From positions 10,407,141 through 10,471,140 of the forward strand of contig OZ023198.1 in the NCBI GenBank assembly GCA_963995505.1: 64,000 nt of DNA. Direction: 5' to 3'. Both the position numbers and the translations under genes were made by a program. Numbering within the stretch: the first letter of the stretch is position 1; each line of letters starts with the position of its first letter. The notes under the pieces are model-generated. The model ran no database searches, had not been told where the DNA came from, and saw only the letters and a program-made list of their open reading frames with translations. Shown here one piece after another: positions 1-10,049 of this stretch. Source of the DNA: Hypericum androsaemum. Taxonomy: Eukaryota; Streptophyta; Magnoliopsida; Malpighiales; Hypericaceae.

Positions 1-17
1 ACTAAAGTGGACTTTTC
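1..17. mobile_element. Truncated terminus of a MULE-like MITE
   Basis: The first bases read ACTAAAGTGGACTTTTC, which matches the right end of the palindromic elements at 27526-28307 and 36779-37467. The window edge therefore appears to cut through a third member of that family. Only the last bases are visible, so neither a target duplication nor orientation can be given. Confidence 0.5.
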
Positions 18-19
18 TT

Positions 20-1700
20 CAACTAAATCAGAAAGGGAACCGCAAGTAAATCTTTGTTTGAAACTAATCCTTTTCAAATGATTTTAGGAGCTCATGACCT
101 CTGTAGTCACTTCGGTAAAATCAACTTTGTGTTTTTTTTAAGGTTATGTCTAGTGGTACAAGCCTCATCAAATAAATAATTAATTTATATTTTATTCACA
201 AACAATTTAATATAATTAAATATTTTTTTACTCATACTTGTGACGTAGTCTAATCTCGGTCACCAAATAAATAATTAATTTTTCTCTCATCCACATACAT
301 GTATTATTTATAAAAATTTTCATAGAGAATTAAAAAATTGGACTCCATACGATTTAAAAATATTAGGTTTAATTTATAGAGAATAAAATAATACTAATTT
401 TGTATATTTTTATCGAATAACATTGTGCCAAGTGTCGCTAGATTAGATTGAAATATATATATATTAAAAAATACTCATCACTCAGGCCGCGTGTCAGAGG
501 CGGCCGACAAGTCTCTGCACGCACTCGGGCGAGCTCCCCATTTTATTTTTGTTTTTTTAATCCTTTTTTTGTCCTATCCTTAACCCTGGTGACAAAAGTC
601 ATCACTAGACATAGTCTTATAACACGTGTTATTCGAACATATACTGAGTTGACTAATCAATGTTCGAGTTAAGCATGACTTTTGAATGGTGACAAAGTTC
701 TTCTAATAAATAATTAACACTTTTATATTTATAATGATTCAAACTCAAGACCTATTTATTAAACTAGAATAACTCTACAAGTTGATCTAAATTCATCTAT
801 TATTTATTAGACTTATCTCATATTTCTTTAATTGTTAAATAATGCTCCAATAGTTTTGTCATGATTATTTACAAAAAAAAATAAAGCTTTCAATCACCAT
901 AATTTATCAGGATTTTTTTAAACTAAGTAGATTATGATGTTCTAACCATAAATGGCCTAAACTTCAAAGCACGCTAGTAAGGGTGTGAAGTGAACCTGAA
1001 ACATGATTTTTTTTATGTGATATAGAGTTGGATCGTTGAAGTGTCTATTTATGTGTGACTTTTTCAATTGTGTCTTTTCTATTCGTGAGACTAGAACTCT
1101 AAATTCTTTTAAAAGAATCCAAATTCATTGTCACTGAAACCAACTATATCATTGATACTTTAAACATGATTCTGTTAAAAATACACAGAACAGGGACAAT
1201 TATTCAGTACTTAATAACTGTTTTTTTTTTCTGTAAAAAATATAAGAGACTGTTCCCTTGTATTCCCCTACTTACCAAACAAGGAGATAAAACAATCAAT
1301 TGTTTGCAAGTTAACATCTGGTTAGATTTCCTAATTTGCATCCCAAAAAGGGCCACGTGTTCCATTAGGGTCGATTGTAAGATTACTAATTAGGGCTTAA
1401 CTGATTTTTAAAATTGTTGATTGCCCTTAAATTTGCTGGGTCCCACCTGATTGAGGACCCAAGAAGTGTATAGAATGTGGGACAGAAAGGATATAGTTGA
1501 GCTTATTTTATTACCATTGCACCTGTTGATGTCTTTCTCCAACTAACTTGAGAACAATTACTCAGCCGCCTTAAGAATCTCGAGTTCGAATTCTTGGAAC
1601 ACAGTAGTGTTAAATTTGGTGACAAAGATCATACCAAATCTGGATTAGTCAGCTCATTGAATATCCGGATACGAGTTACTTTCAACCAAAACTACTAACC
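20..1700. other. Intergenic, upstream of the PRE-like gene
   Basis: AT-rich DNA with no supported gene. Short open frames at 448-672 and 1166-1393 lack any recognisable motif. A GC-richer patch near 485-535 has no coding signature. The distal promoter of the gene at 1837 lies in the right part. Confidence 0.5.
1354..1359. promoter_or_regulatory. G-box CACGTG
   Basis: A palindromic CACGTG lies about 480 bp upstream of the PRE-like start codon. G-boxes bind bHLH and bZIP factors, and PRE genes are known light- and brassinosteroid-responsive genes, so the site is plausible, but its use is inferred only from position. Confidence 0.35.
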
Positions 1701-1712
1701 TCTTGTAATATC

Positions 1713-1720
1713 TATTTAAA
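1713..1720 (+). promoter_or_regulatory. Candidate TATA box
   Basis: TATTTAAA lies 117 bp upstream of the ATG at 1837. That would put transcription start near 1745-1750 and give a leader of roughly 90 nt. It is the best TATA-like match in the proximal region. Confidence 0.4.
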
Positions 1721-1836
1721 GCGCTTGCCTCTTGCTTCCCACACTTAAACTTGATCATTGGTAAGAACCCACAAATAGGAGTGGAACAAGAGAGAGCACT
1801 AAGATAAGCTTCATCCTTGAGTTTCAGTTTCCAGTT

Positions 1837-2581
1837 ATGTCTAGGCAAAGATCATCAAGAGCTCCATTGATCACTGATGATGAGATCAATGACCTCATTC
1901 TCAGACTGCAAGTGCTATTACCCCAGCTTAATCAAGGGCAGAACACAAGGGTATTTGCCAGTTTCTTTGTTATTAGTTTATTACAAGTTAAGTTTAGCAT
2001 CTGACGGATTTTATCGTGGCGGGTTTTTAATGAGGCTCGTGGCTGCAACCGCGTACTTTGTACGTGGGAATTCCACCCTTGTTATATATACACACACAAC
2101 ATAAACAATAATATAATTCAACCTTTTCAAAAAAAGTTTAGCATCCGGCAGTGCATGTTTTGAGGTAAATGCAAATGCGTGAAAAGAATGAGCTCAGATG
2201 GTTCGTCTACTTTACGTCTTCGATGAAGACTAGTATCAGTTGTCGTATCAACGAGATATGACTAATTTTGGTTTGAGTTTGGTGGGGCTTTATAGAGAGC
2301 GACTCTCGCAACTCTGTTTTTTTTTTTCATTCGCAATTTTCGAACTCAAGTGTGTATCGACAGAATCCGTGTATGTTTCCACTCAGGTATTAACCGGTTC
2401 TTATGATTTGTGGTTTCAGGCACAAGTAACAAGAGTTTTGAGAGAAGCATGCAGCCATATCAGGAAGCTACACAGAGAAGTGGACAACTTGAGCGAGAGA
2501 TTATGTCAGCTTCTGGATTCTATGGATACCAATATCACTGCTAATGATGCAGAGCTAATCAGAAGCTTTCTGCAGCAATAG
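1837..2581 (+). CDS. PRE/ILI1-type atypical (non-DNA-binding) HLH protein
   Basis: Exons 1837-1950 and 2420-2581 encode 91 residues. The single phase-0 intron starts GTATTT and ends TTTCAG. The protein begins MSRQRSSRAP, followed by a helix-loop-helix at about residues 13-70 (helix 1 around INDLILRLQVLLPQL, helix 2 around VLREACSHIRKLHREVDNLS) and a short tail ending LIRSFLQQ. The basic region that contacts E-boxes is missing, as is typical of the PACLOBUTRAZOL RESISTANCE/ILI family. Family members are about 90-105 aa, work in the nucleus, and titrate inhibitory HLH proteins such as IBH1, promoting cell elongation downstream of brassinosteroid, gibberellin and light. The loop after LNQGQNTR lacks the usual arginine- and serine-rich stretch. 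The family is secure, but the exact paralogue is not. Confidence 0.9.
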
Positions 2582-4529
2582 GAACTTCAATCGATTAAAA
2601 TCCGCGACACGTTTTCGTTTGTCAGTACATTGTCTATTTGATCAGAAATCATTTATTTGGATGATTCCTGCAGTTAGCATTTTGCAGTAGATCTGTCTCA
2701 TTCCCCTGTTACGTGAGCTTGATTTGAGGTGATTGGATTTTTTTGTTGTCGTGGTTAGCTGCATTGTGTCATTTACGACGTTTATTGCGGTACTAACGAG
2801 AGTTGGTTCAAGTGATAACAGTCCGACACTCGTATAAAAGTTGACCCTCTTAAGGAATTAAAAAATGTTTGGTTCCAGGTTAGATATGAATACATATAAA
2901 TGATAAGTTGACAATCATATACCAAAAATGAAAGAACATTTTTAAGGCATCTCTTGCTGGAGATTTCACACTTGCATCAATTTAAACTTGGATAAGATCG
3001 TCGTTAGAAAGTGGCAGTTAACTGTCCAGTCAAATAGGCAACATTCTTAAATTAAGTGGAAGAACTCAACCAACTCGGCGTTTTTGGACCTTTTGTGTTT
3101 GTTTAAAAGAAGAAAAAAAATTTGGATCGAATAATTTAACATGGTATCAAAAGTTGATTGATCTTGTGGCTCGCGCGAGGAGCATGGCCCCCACTTCATA
3201 GCACGATAATAGCATTGTGCCGACCTACTACTACAGTAACTATTCTAGCTTTAGCATATCTTTTGTGGTATTTCTTCTTGAACAATCAACAAACCTTCCT
3301 CTAACTTATATTGATTAACTCTCAAAAATGAAATGAATAACAAAAATCTAGTGCCGAGAGAAACGCTTTGTGGCAGAGCTATGTGATTATCACCAAGAAT
3401 TCAAAACAACATAGATGATCAATCATCTGGGACCTCTAGGCCTGCAGAAATCTACCATACTGCAGCTCTAGAAAATGTCTCAACCTCTATAAGGGTCGTA
3501 GAAGAACCTACTATTGGATGTTCCTGGCTGGTCACCATCAGTTTTCCCCCTGCCAATCCAATTAGCTGCAGTTCCTGGCTTGATGTACTTCATCCCGTCG
3601 CCCGTCTTGCTGTGTCGCGCGCCTGTGTCACGCCCCCGACATCCTGTCGCCCGACTTGAATGACTTGCTTCAGTAGGTACCAATAATTAGTGAAGACAAA
3701 ATGAGTAATCCGAATTTGAATGTTGGAGGAAACAGAAGTCAACAACTTGTCTCCTCAGTTGTTGGCTGGGACATAAATGGGATAGTATCGAACAAACAAC
3801 TTTTTTTCTCAAATCTTTCTAGGGATTAAACCTCGTCCTGCAATACAATTTCAAATCTCCGTCTCACTTTTTATCACTTGAGTCAATATCAAACAAAGTA
3901 TTTGAACCTCATTGAATGTATATGAATTTTTCTTTTTTTGATATGCCACTTCATTAGTTACGTGGACAGATGAGGAAGATCCGAGATGACGTAGACAGTA
4001 GATGGCCGAACAACAAAAGTGTAACAATTTGTGTCACTAGAATGTAAAAAATTCAAAGCTCAATCAATGAGATAATCATTCACAGCTTTTGATTTCGTGA
4101 CTTGCCATGATCCCAGTTCACATGTTGTGTGTCTGGGATGAATCTCAGGACATAGCTTTCGTTTTGGTCGAGGGTCATCCTCGACAATATTCGACTCTAA
4201 AATCAGTACTTCACAAAAAAGTCAGGCTGATAAATTTGGATGGTGTTTTGACATTTCCTTTCCCGCTCTTCCTCCTTTTCATTGGTCATATTCCACTATT
4301 AAATGAGGCGATTTCATAGATAACAAAGGGAGCAACTGAACAAGCCCTGATAATTACAAGCTACAACAGTCATTGTCTTCTCCGAATTCCACGTACCGTG
4401 CAGTTAAAGCATCCATCCTACCAAAAGAAAAAAACTTAAAGCATCCGGGACGATGGAGTCCATCACGATCTAGCCGTGAACAAAACAGTTATTAGACAGC
4501 CAGCCCAGGCTCAGTATCTGCGGTCTCCG
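2582..4529. other. Intergenic between the PRE-like and HVA22 genes
   Basis: It holds the 3' flanks of both converging genes. A GC-richer patch at 3480-3683 has a minus-strand open frame ending FFYDPYRG that I do not recognise. It could be a stray exon or captured fragment, but no splice partner or domain was found. Confidence 0.4.
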
Positions 4530-6037
4530 TCAAATCGAATAACCGACTTGGTTCCTCCCAGATCTGTCAGCCTACAGATGCAGAAAAGACTTTCAGTCTT
4601 TTTGCTACCCGATATCTTAACAGAGAGTGAAAATAAGTAAATACGAAAGTTCTGAGAACAGGAAAATGGATGAGCGCTTACCCTGTGAATGAGCTTCTCA
4701 AAAGCATCGGTTCCATTCTCTTCAATGTACCTCTCCGCCGCAGTCAGAACATCATCTGGCTTGCTGAAAACATCCTTCTTCCTTGGGACATACCAGATGT
4801 TAATAGTTTGCTGGGGGTTGAGGAACAGAGGTCGCAGAAAGTGTTCGTAGACATATGCAGCACCACTGAAGTACGGGATGACCAACCAGCAAGTGAATAG
4901 AAGCTTAGCATATGACCAGATTGGAATCCTGCAACACCACGTTGAGAAAATCTCATAAATAATCGGATTCTACTTCTAAGAAACATTTATTCTAGTGTAT
5001 CACTGTGCTCTATCCTAGGTAGTGATTTTCGAGCATGTACCATAAGCCATGACCAAGAGCAAGCGTTCAAAGAGAAAATTTTAAACAGGCGAAGGATCTA
5101 TCCACAACAGTACACAAATATTAGTTTTCTGACCATTTGGAGAATATTTCCACTTAAATCTTGCAAATCGGCTCACCCAAACAGAAGTATGGACCAAAAA
5201 TATGCCCCAGCGGTTCAGATTTGAGGATACCAACATGAAACGACTCTAGATATATAGATATGTCAGCCGGGACGTGATATGTTTTCACAATCATATCTTC
5301 ATAATAAGCAACCATGTGTGAAACATGAATAGAAGGAGCTGCACATGCAAGTCAAGGAGGACAAGAAACACCACCATTCAATGAGTCTCGCGAAGGTGAG
5401 CTCAAAAAGTGTGATCATAGAGTAGAGGACCCAGTAAGTAAGCCACTGCCGGTCATCCGTGGGTGACTTGGTCTCAAGCGCTATGACCGAAGCATATCTG
5501 CGCCAAACACAACCCTTAATCAGCATGGCGCAAACGCACTTAATTCTGAATCACGAAACAGGCAAACCGAATACCGAACCAAGAACTAGATTGCCGAGTC
5601 TCAACCCACAACTAACTACCAAAACCAACAAAAACGAAGCACACCAACAACGAAAGGGGTTAAAATAAACTTACAGCGGGTAGACAAGACTAACCACAGG
5701 CCTGCAAATATGAAACAAGTGAGAGTTAGCAAATAAAGCATTTAAAAGTTTTAGTCAAAAAACACAACTTCTAAAGGGATACTGTCATAATCCTAGCTAA
5801 AAATCTAATCTTTCCTTAACTAATCTCCATAATCCTAGCTGCTTTTGAAAAAATCACAACTCCAAAAAAAGAAACTTTCGCAAAGAGAAACAAGGGAAGA
5901 AAGACTCAACCTTTATCACATCCAAGGGCCAAGAGAAAATGAAGGAAGGAGGAGGAGGAGAATTGAGGAGATTACCCAGCAAGAATGTCAAAGTTCTTGA
6001 GGACCACCTTCAGGAAGCTTCCAGCCCCAGAACCCAT
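4530..6037 (-). CDS. HVA22: HVA22-like protein (TB2/DP1/REEP family)
   Basis: Five exons, in reading order 6037-5976, 5701-5675, 5497-5375, 4928-4682 and 4571-4530, give 166 residues. All introns are GT-AG and all junctions keep frame. The second exon is only 27 nt. The protein starts MGSGAGSFLKVV and carries the DP1/TB2 signature YPLYASVIALET (residues 28-39). It has hydrophobic segments at about 16-37, 48-66 and 76-98, then the HVA22 block YFSGAAYVYEHF and DDVLTAAERYIEENG. HVA22/REEP proteins are reticulon-like ER membrane proteins that curve tubules and dampen vesicle traffic; several are induced by ABA or stress. Sequence is closest to the HVA22a-c type. The stop falls early in the last exon: another frame there ends DGDRRY, resembling the usual family C-terminus, which suggests a frameshift. 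Confidence 0.9.
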
Positions 6038-6063
6038 CTTTCTTCTGTTCACCAAGTTTTTAT

Positions 6064-6070
<7 letters not shown>

Positions 6071-6100
<30 letters not shown>
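6071..6100. repeat. (TC)15 microsatellite in the HVA22 leader
   Basis: Fifteen TC units lie 34 bp upstream of the HVA22 start codon, so the transcript leader would contain a GA tract. A shorter GA run follows at about 6222-6240. Such tracts are common in plant 5' UTRs and are length-variable. Confidence 0.9.
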
Positions 6101-6102
<2 letters not shown>

Positions 6103-6109
6103 AAAACCC

Positions 6110-7378
6110 AATGTAGGATTTCTCTAGGGTTCTTTAATTGGGTTTTTTTTGTCTATATTCTTCCCCTACTTGATCTCAGGTTCTGTTTCTCGATGGCTCT
6201 GTGTTTTGTCCGAGAGAAGAGATGGGGGAGAGAGAGAGAGGACAGGTGTCTGAATTTTACGAGTCGTGACGAGGGATGTAGGACCTGAGCGGGCCTACTC
6301 TTTTCCAAAAAGCAACATTCAACTTTTTCTCTCTCGTACTTCTGTCTGCCGACCTATAGTTTCTTTTTTGTTTTATAACATTCTTTTTTCTTTTGAAGAA
6401 TGTTATATACATTGTTTTATAACATTCTTTTTTGTTATATACATTCTTTATAACATTGTTTTATTTGAATCAGATGAGACATTTATAATACTATTGTGTT
6501 CTTAATAATTCGAATCTGAAATCTAATTAAGTTTGATAATGTCCTCACCGGCAGTTGATCTAAGTGATTGGTAAAAGAACTCATAATTCTCTTGAACTGT
6601 TAAATGTTCGAAATGTTTGGTTAAATTAAACTAAATTAATCTAAATACTTAATTGTAACCATAGAGGTGAAACTTTTAATGGAGATGCTTTGACATATAC
6701 ATAATAACAGATAAAACATAATTCGACGTGATCAACCGTCCAACCGATCAGGAGAGAAATGTCGGTGGTCTCCTAGTCTACTTTTTAAAACATTGTTCAT
6801 CTCTAATAGATCTTTATTTATTTTTTTCCTGGAAGGAAAGATCCTGAAATATGAAGGTCCAATCCAACTTCTTGAGCACTAGTCCGGAGAAGGAGAATGA
6901 CAAATACAACTGCACGTTTTCTTTCATTATCATGTTGGCTCGCACTTAAGCAGATATTAATTCAGCTACCAGTATATTTTTATTTACATTCGGTATCTAT
7001 AATATTTAAAACTGCAGATAATAGTAATTAGCTGGTAAGTAAGACCCTGAAATTGGATCAAAACTCAAGGTATACTTCAGTCCCCTACTTGGTGCAGAAA
7101 GCAAATTTCACCTACCAGCTAAGTTTGCTTGTTTGATGCAATCATCAAAGCTCGAAATGTAACCCGCATTGGTTGTAGATTGAAAATTGGTTCTTGCTGA
7201 TTGATACTTGCCATCGTTTCGCGCTTGCTCGCCTTCCTTCGCTCACCAATCTCTGACTCGCCGAGAGTTAAATTTCTAGCTCCATGAACTTCAGAGATTT
7301 GAACGAGGGGCTACTTGTCTAATGAATGCACAAGAATGTTAGGAACTATTGAGGTTGTTCCCAGGTTTATATCCACCA
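6110..7378. other. Intergenic: HVA22 promoter side and PYE 3' flank
   Basis: Contains the upstream region of HVA22 and the 3' flank of the POPEYE-like gene. Around 6360-6460 a TTATAACATTC motif is repeated several times in a T-rich stretch. No gene seen. Confidence 0.5.
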
Positions 7379-8714
7379 CTATTTACCGTTAGAGTGAACT
7401 CCGGTACTGCTTCTTATCTGCTCTCCAAGGAGTTGGGACGGCCACATGTCTGTTGGAGTCGGATACCTTGCGTGAGGTTTGCTCACGTTTGAAGCTGTCA
7501 TGGGATGAGAAGGTAGATCGGAATGGTAGGGGAGAACAAAGATGGCAGGGGCAGGCTGATGCATAGTCGCATTGGCAGCAGATAAAGCGATCGAGTCACC
7601 CTGGAAACATGGTGTCAAGACATGTTGCTGAGACTCCGGAGGAGGCTCGTTCAGGTCAGGCTTAGAGCTGCCCACCTTAGCTTCCAGTTCAATTTGCAGC
7701 TTCTCAATCTGCATTTCCAATGCAGAGTTCTCCTCTTTTAGCTCATTCTTCTCAATGGTTACCTGCTCAACATTATTAAATTTGTGTTGAATTAGATAGA
7801 ACAGGGTATTTGATACCAAAACTTTCAGAGACTTATTGGAAGAGGAAAAGATAAGGGGCTTACATAGTTTGACTCGGATAACAGGGATGCATTCTCCTTT
7901 TTGAGAGTTTGAATCTGTCCACCCAAGTCCTTCAATAATCGAGCAGCTTCACATAATACAGAAGCCTTCCCGTTGTTTGGCTGAGTCAGATCTGGCAAAT
8001 AAGCCATAGTTTGATCAGATTTATTTCAGTAAATCTTAGCACACTACACCCTAAACCCCATACTATTTGCAAACAAAGAAAACCATCAATTACCAAGAGC
8101 ATCAGCAAGCTCATCAAAGAGCTCGTTCAATTGCTCGCGCTTCATTTTCTCCCTCTCTGCCTTGTGTATCCTTTTAGGAACTTTACCCTTCGTCTTCCCA
8201 GAGCAATGCCTGAATCATCGGCAAATCCATTCACATAAATATGAAGTATCAACACTAAAGACTAAGTATGGCCAAAACGATCTGCCGCAACTGAAGCTGC
8301 AGGAGCCAATGCACAGAACAAAACATGCTTCTCGGGCCAGTAGCAAAACCAATTACTAGAAGTTATGATTCTGGCATTTATTTAGCCACGCAAATAATTC
8401 ATAGAAGCTCTTTGCAACACCTCCCGAGGCTTTGAAAATGAGAAATCCACAACAGAACAACCTTCCGATAATTCGTGCCACAAAGGACCGAAACCCGCAT
8501 TAGACACCCCGCCTAACTAAAACTTTAGACCTCCTTTACATCATCTCAGAACCATATGATTCAAGGAGCAACCAGGAATCAAACGTACATCAAACTGCGA
8601 CGACGTCTTTCCAAAAGCACAAGATTGACTTAAAAATCCAAGAACATTAGCTACTCGCCTGTTTTCGGTCGCCGCAACCAGTTCAACCACGGGAGCCGGA
8701 ACCTCTGAACTCAT
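7379..8714 (-). CDS. PYE: POPEYE/bHLH47-type transcriptional repressor
   Basis: Exons in reading order 8714-8659, 8209-8094, 7991-7864 and 7762-7379 give 227 residues. The start is the first ATG (MSSEVPAP); an upstream in-frame codon at 8762 is GTG. A basic region at 28-43 (GKVPKRIHKAEREKMKRE) runs into an HLH (45-80) and a coiled-coil extension (about 84-128). DLNEPP at 136-141 matches the EAR repression motif DLNxxP. The tail holds NVSKPHARYPTPTDMWPSQLLGE, aligning with the conserved POPEYE C-terminus. In Arabidopsis POPEYE represses iron-homeostasis genes under iron deficiency and pairs with group IVc bHLHs such as ILR3. Intron 1 appears to use a GC donor (AACAG/GCGAGT), the only option seen that keeps frame with a good splice match. 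A further 5' UTR intron is possible, with acceptor TGTCAG near 8765. Confidence 0.9.
8658..8659 (-). other. Candidate GC-AG splice donor of PYE intron 1
   Basis: On the minus strand the exon ends AACAG and the intron begins GCGAGTAG, close to the known GC-donor consensus AG/GCAAGT. The acceptor is GATTCAG before 8209. The junction is phase 2 and makes Arg19, followed by HCSGKTKGKVPK. No nearby GT donor gives that phase with a comparable match. Confidence 0.65.
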
Positions 8715-9458
8715 CTCCTCTCTCGCCCAAAATGAACGAAAATTCGCCGAAACAGATCCCACCTGACATCAAAAGACCAACAAAATCATCATCGGCAAAG
8801 AGCATTTAGTCTAACGGCACAAGCTGCGGGTACAAGTTCAAAGCCTGGCAATTGTAATCATGCCGTAAAAAATTTACCTACACACCACAAGACAGTACCC
8901 TCAAAAGCAACAATCACTAGAAACAAAAAGATGCCCTAACCAATTTGACCAGTAACAAAAACCAAGCTAGAACCTTTATAAAAAAAAAGAAGGAAACAAC
9001 CCGAACCCAGAACAGAAAACAGACTAAAGATCAAAACTTTACATCAGAAACAAGTACCAGGGATCAAAAGAGGAAAAGGGTCGTCCCGATTTGCTCCAAA
9101 ATAATAAAAAAACAATCGAGATTGAACCAAACAGGAACAAAGTCGGGGTCTTTCACCTTAACGGGTTATATCTTCGGAACGGCTAAAAACCATCCAAGCA
9201 CGAAATTTTATGGTTTTAACCTTTGGCTAGAGAGAGAGAGAGAGAGGGTAAAACTAAAAGGCTCGGGGGATTTTGATCGGGAGAGAGAGCGAGGGAGGGG
9301 GAAGAGCGCGTGGCGGCCTCCGACCATGTACTGGGTCTTTACCTGGACGAGCGAGCCCGACACGTGTTCTTACCACTCCTTTTATGTCTTCTTTTCCTCG
9401 TGGGCCCCATGTCCTCCCATGGGGTCAGTTCCACGTCAGCTGCTCATTCTATTTTCTT

Positions 9459-10041
9459 CAAGGTTTTCAAATACGACCCGGAGATCGACCCGGATTTTGG
9501 GCCGAACTCCGGGTCGAACGGTCCGACCGGTTGAACCACCGGTCGGACCGGGTATTTTTTTACTTATATATTAATTTTTTTGAAGTGCCACCAATATTAA
9601 TAAGGCCCACCATTACTTGTTTGGTTAAAAGTCTCCGGCCCAACATGGAGAAATAAGGCCCACTATTAATAATATATATAAACTTATTTCCCTTCCAATT
9701 TAAACAAGCATTCATTTTAATTCTAAAAAAAGTAAAAAACCACCCTTCACGATTTCGTGGGTCTTGGGGTTTTTTTTCCACGATTTGGGGGTAAGAGTTT
9801 CGATCATATTTTCCTCGATGTTCTAAGTTGGAAAATTTTGGTTTAATTTTCAAGTTTTAAGCAAAAAACCTTACGAACCCGAAATTTCCGGGTCAGTTTT
9901 CCGTACGAACCGCCCGGTCTGACCGGATTTTGGGCGGTTCGTAAGGTTGGCGTTTCAACTAGCAAACCCGGTACGCCCTTCTTACCGAATCGCGGTCCGA
10001 CCGGTCGAACCGCCGGTCGGACCGCGTATTTAAAAACCTTG
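9459..10041. mobile_element. hAT-type MITE upstream of PYE
   Basis: The 583-bp element is bounded by CAAGGTTTTCAAATACG on the left and the inverse of CAAGGTTTTTAAATACG on the right. Both sides carry the 8-bp target duplication ATTTTCTT (9451-9458 and 10042-10049), as expected for hAT elements. The ends are rich in GGTCCGACCGG-like palindromes. There is no transposase. It lies about 750 bp upstream of the PYE start codon. Confidence 0.85.
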
Positions 10042-10049
10042 ATTTTCTT

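Noticed and set aside
3480..3683. Minus-strand frame ending FFYDPYRG
   Set aside because: Looks somewhat coding but has no recognised family, splice partner or promoter; not enough to call a gene.
8760..8762. Upstream in-frame start for PYE
   Set aside because: The codon is GTG, not ATG; the first ATG is at 8714.
8945..9656. Frames of up to 209 codons upstream of PYE
   Set aside because: Low-complexity, partly overlapping the hAT MITE, with no recognisable domain; probably leader and promoter DNA.
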